This document shows, piece by piece, positions 63,750 to 64,000 of a stretch of DNA of 64,000 nt. The stretch spans positions 1 through 64,000 of the forward strand of contig JADFUC010001761.1 of the NCBI GenBank assembly GCA_019722365.1, in the 5' to 3' direction. The notes under the pieces are model-generated. The model was not told where the DNA came from. It saw nothing but the letters and a program-made list of their open reading frames with translations, and made no database searches. This DNA comes from Lithospermum erythrorhizon. Lineage: Eukaryota; Streptophyta; Magnoliopsida; Boraginales; Boraginaceae. Made by a program: the position numbers and the translations under genes. The first letter of the stretch is position 1; every line of letters begins with the position of its first letter.

Positions 63750-64000
63750 CATATTTTGTTCAAGAACTATTTCGAAATTTTATATATTGTGTTGCATTTA
63801 TCTTGGTTCCTTGATGAGTTGATGGAACAAATCCTATTTGTACACATGGTTAATATTGTAATCTTTGAGTTTTCGTGCTTCAATTTTATTACGCTCATTT
63901 TTGCTAAATGAGCATAATAATCTAGTCAAATGGGGTAACATGAAAGTCTTGTGTTATCTTAAATCGTCGATTTGTCTGTGTGTTGTCGAAATGATTGATA
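63750..64000 (+). other. 3' flank of the intact ERF
   Basis: T-rich 3' untranslated-like DNA. No canonical AATAAA is seen; AATAAT at about 63,916 is a possible variant poly(A) signal. Confidence 0.4.

Noticed and set aside
63560..63763. Minus-strand 67-codon frame over the ERF 3' end
   Set aside because: Antisense shadow of the ERF coding sequence.
1..64000. A new defence, biosynthetic or regulatory gene system
   Set aside because: Apart from the ERF pair, coding sequence is limited to dead retrotransposon proteins and short unrecognised fragments.

Overview
The window is nuclear DNA from a flowering plant, probably a eudicot. It is AT-rich, almost gene-empty, and packed with plant retrotransposons, SINEs and inverted-repeat MITEs. 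Its only convincing genes are two AP2/ERF transcription factors of the group IX type. An asterid source would fit the form of the ERF N-terminus, but I cannot prove it. Nothing bacterial, viral or CRISPR-like is present.

Layout. Bases 1-16,830 hold two diverged direct copies (A and B, about 8.2 kb each, offset about 8.54 kb) of one repeat. Each copy carries the same solo-LTR-like block, the same tandem duplication and the same SINE, so those insertions predate the duplication. The two copies start with unrelated GC-rich heads, and a cluster of GCGTCGG motifs lies between them. Bases 16,831-28,630 are mostly AT-rich intergenic DNA with two inverted-repeat elements, an orphan exon-like segment (24,232-24,327) and a 263-bp GC-rich insert bounded by a 13-bp direct repeat (27,703-27,991).

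The first ERF (29,581-30,237) keeps its promoter, N-terminus and most of the AP2 domain, but breaks off six residues before the domain ends and is probably a pseudogene. The second (62,976-63,749) is complete. They share strand, N-terminal architecture, a G-box about 300 bp upstream of the ATG and a TATA box, so they are tandem paralogues now about 33 kb apart.

The DNA between them is a transposon nest. A plus-strand Ty1/copia relic (gag piece near 34.5 kb; protease, integrase and reverse transcriptase at 52.7-55.4 kb) is split by an approximately 18-kb minus-strand copia array with three LTRs and two internal regions. That array has itself been hit by a 2.5-kb TG...CA element inside its middle LTR and by two independent solo LTRs of another family. 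A SINE with a perfect 11-bp target duplication, a third fragment of the A/B LTR, a truncated minus-strand copia 3' end and a gypsy-like LTR promoter follow before the intact ERF.

No new enzymatic or defence system is visible. The most interesting items are the ERF pair (each with an internally duplicated acidic/aromatic module), the three-LTR nested array, and several insertions that can be ordered by their target-site duplications. Transposon boundaries come from reading terminal motifs and comparing copies by eye; unless a target duplication is given they are approximate.
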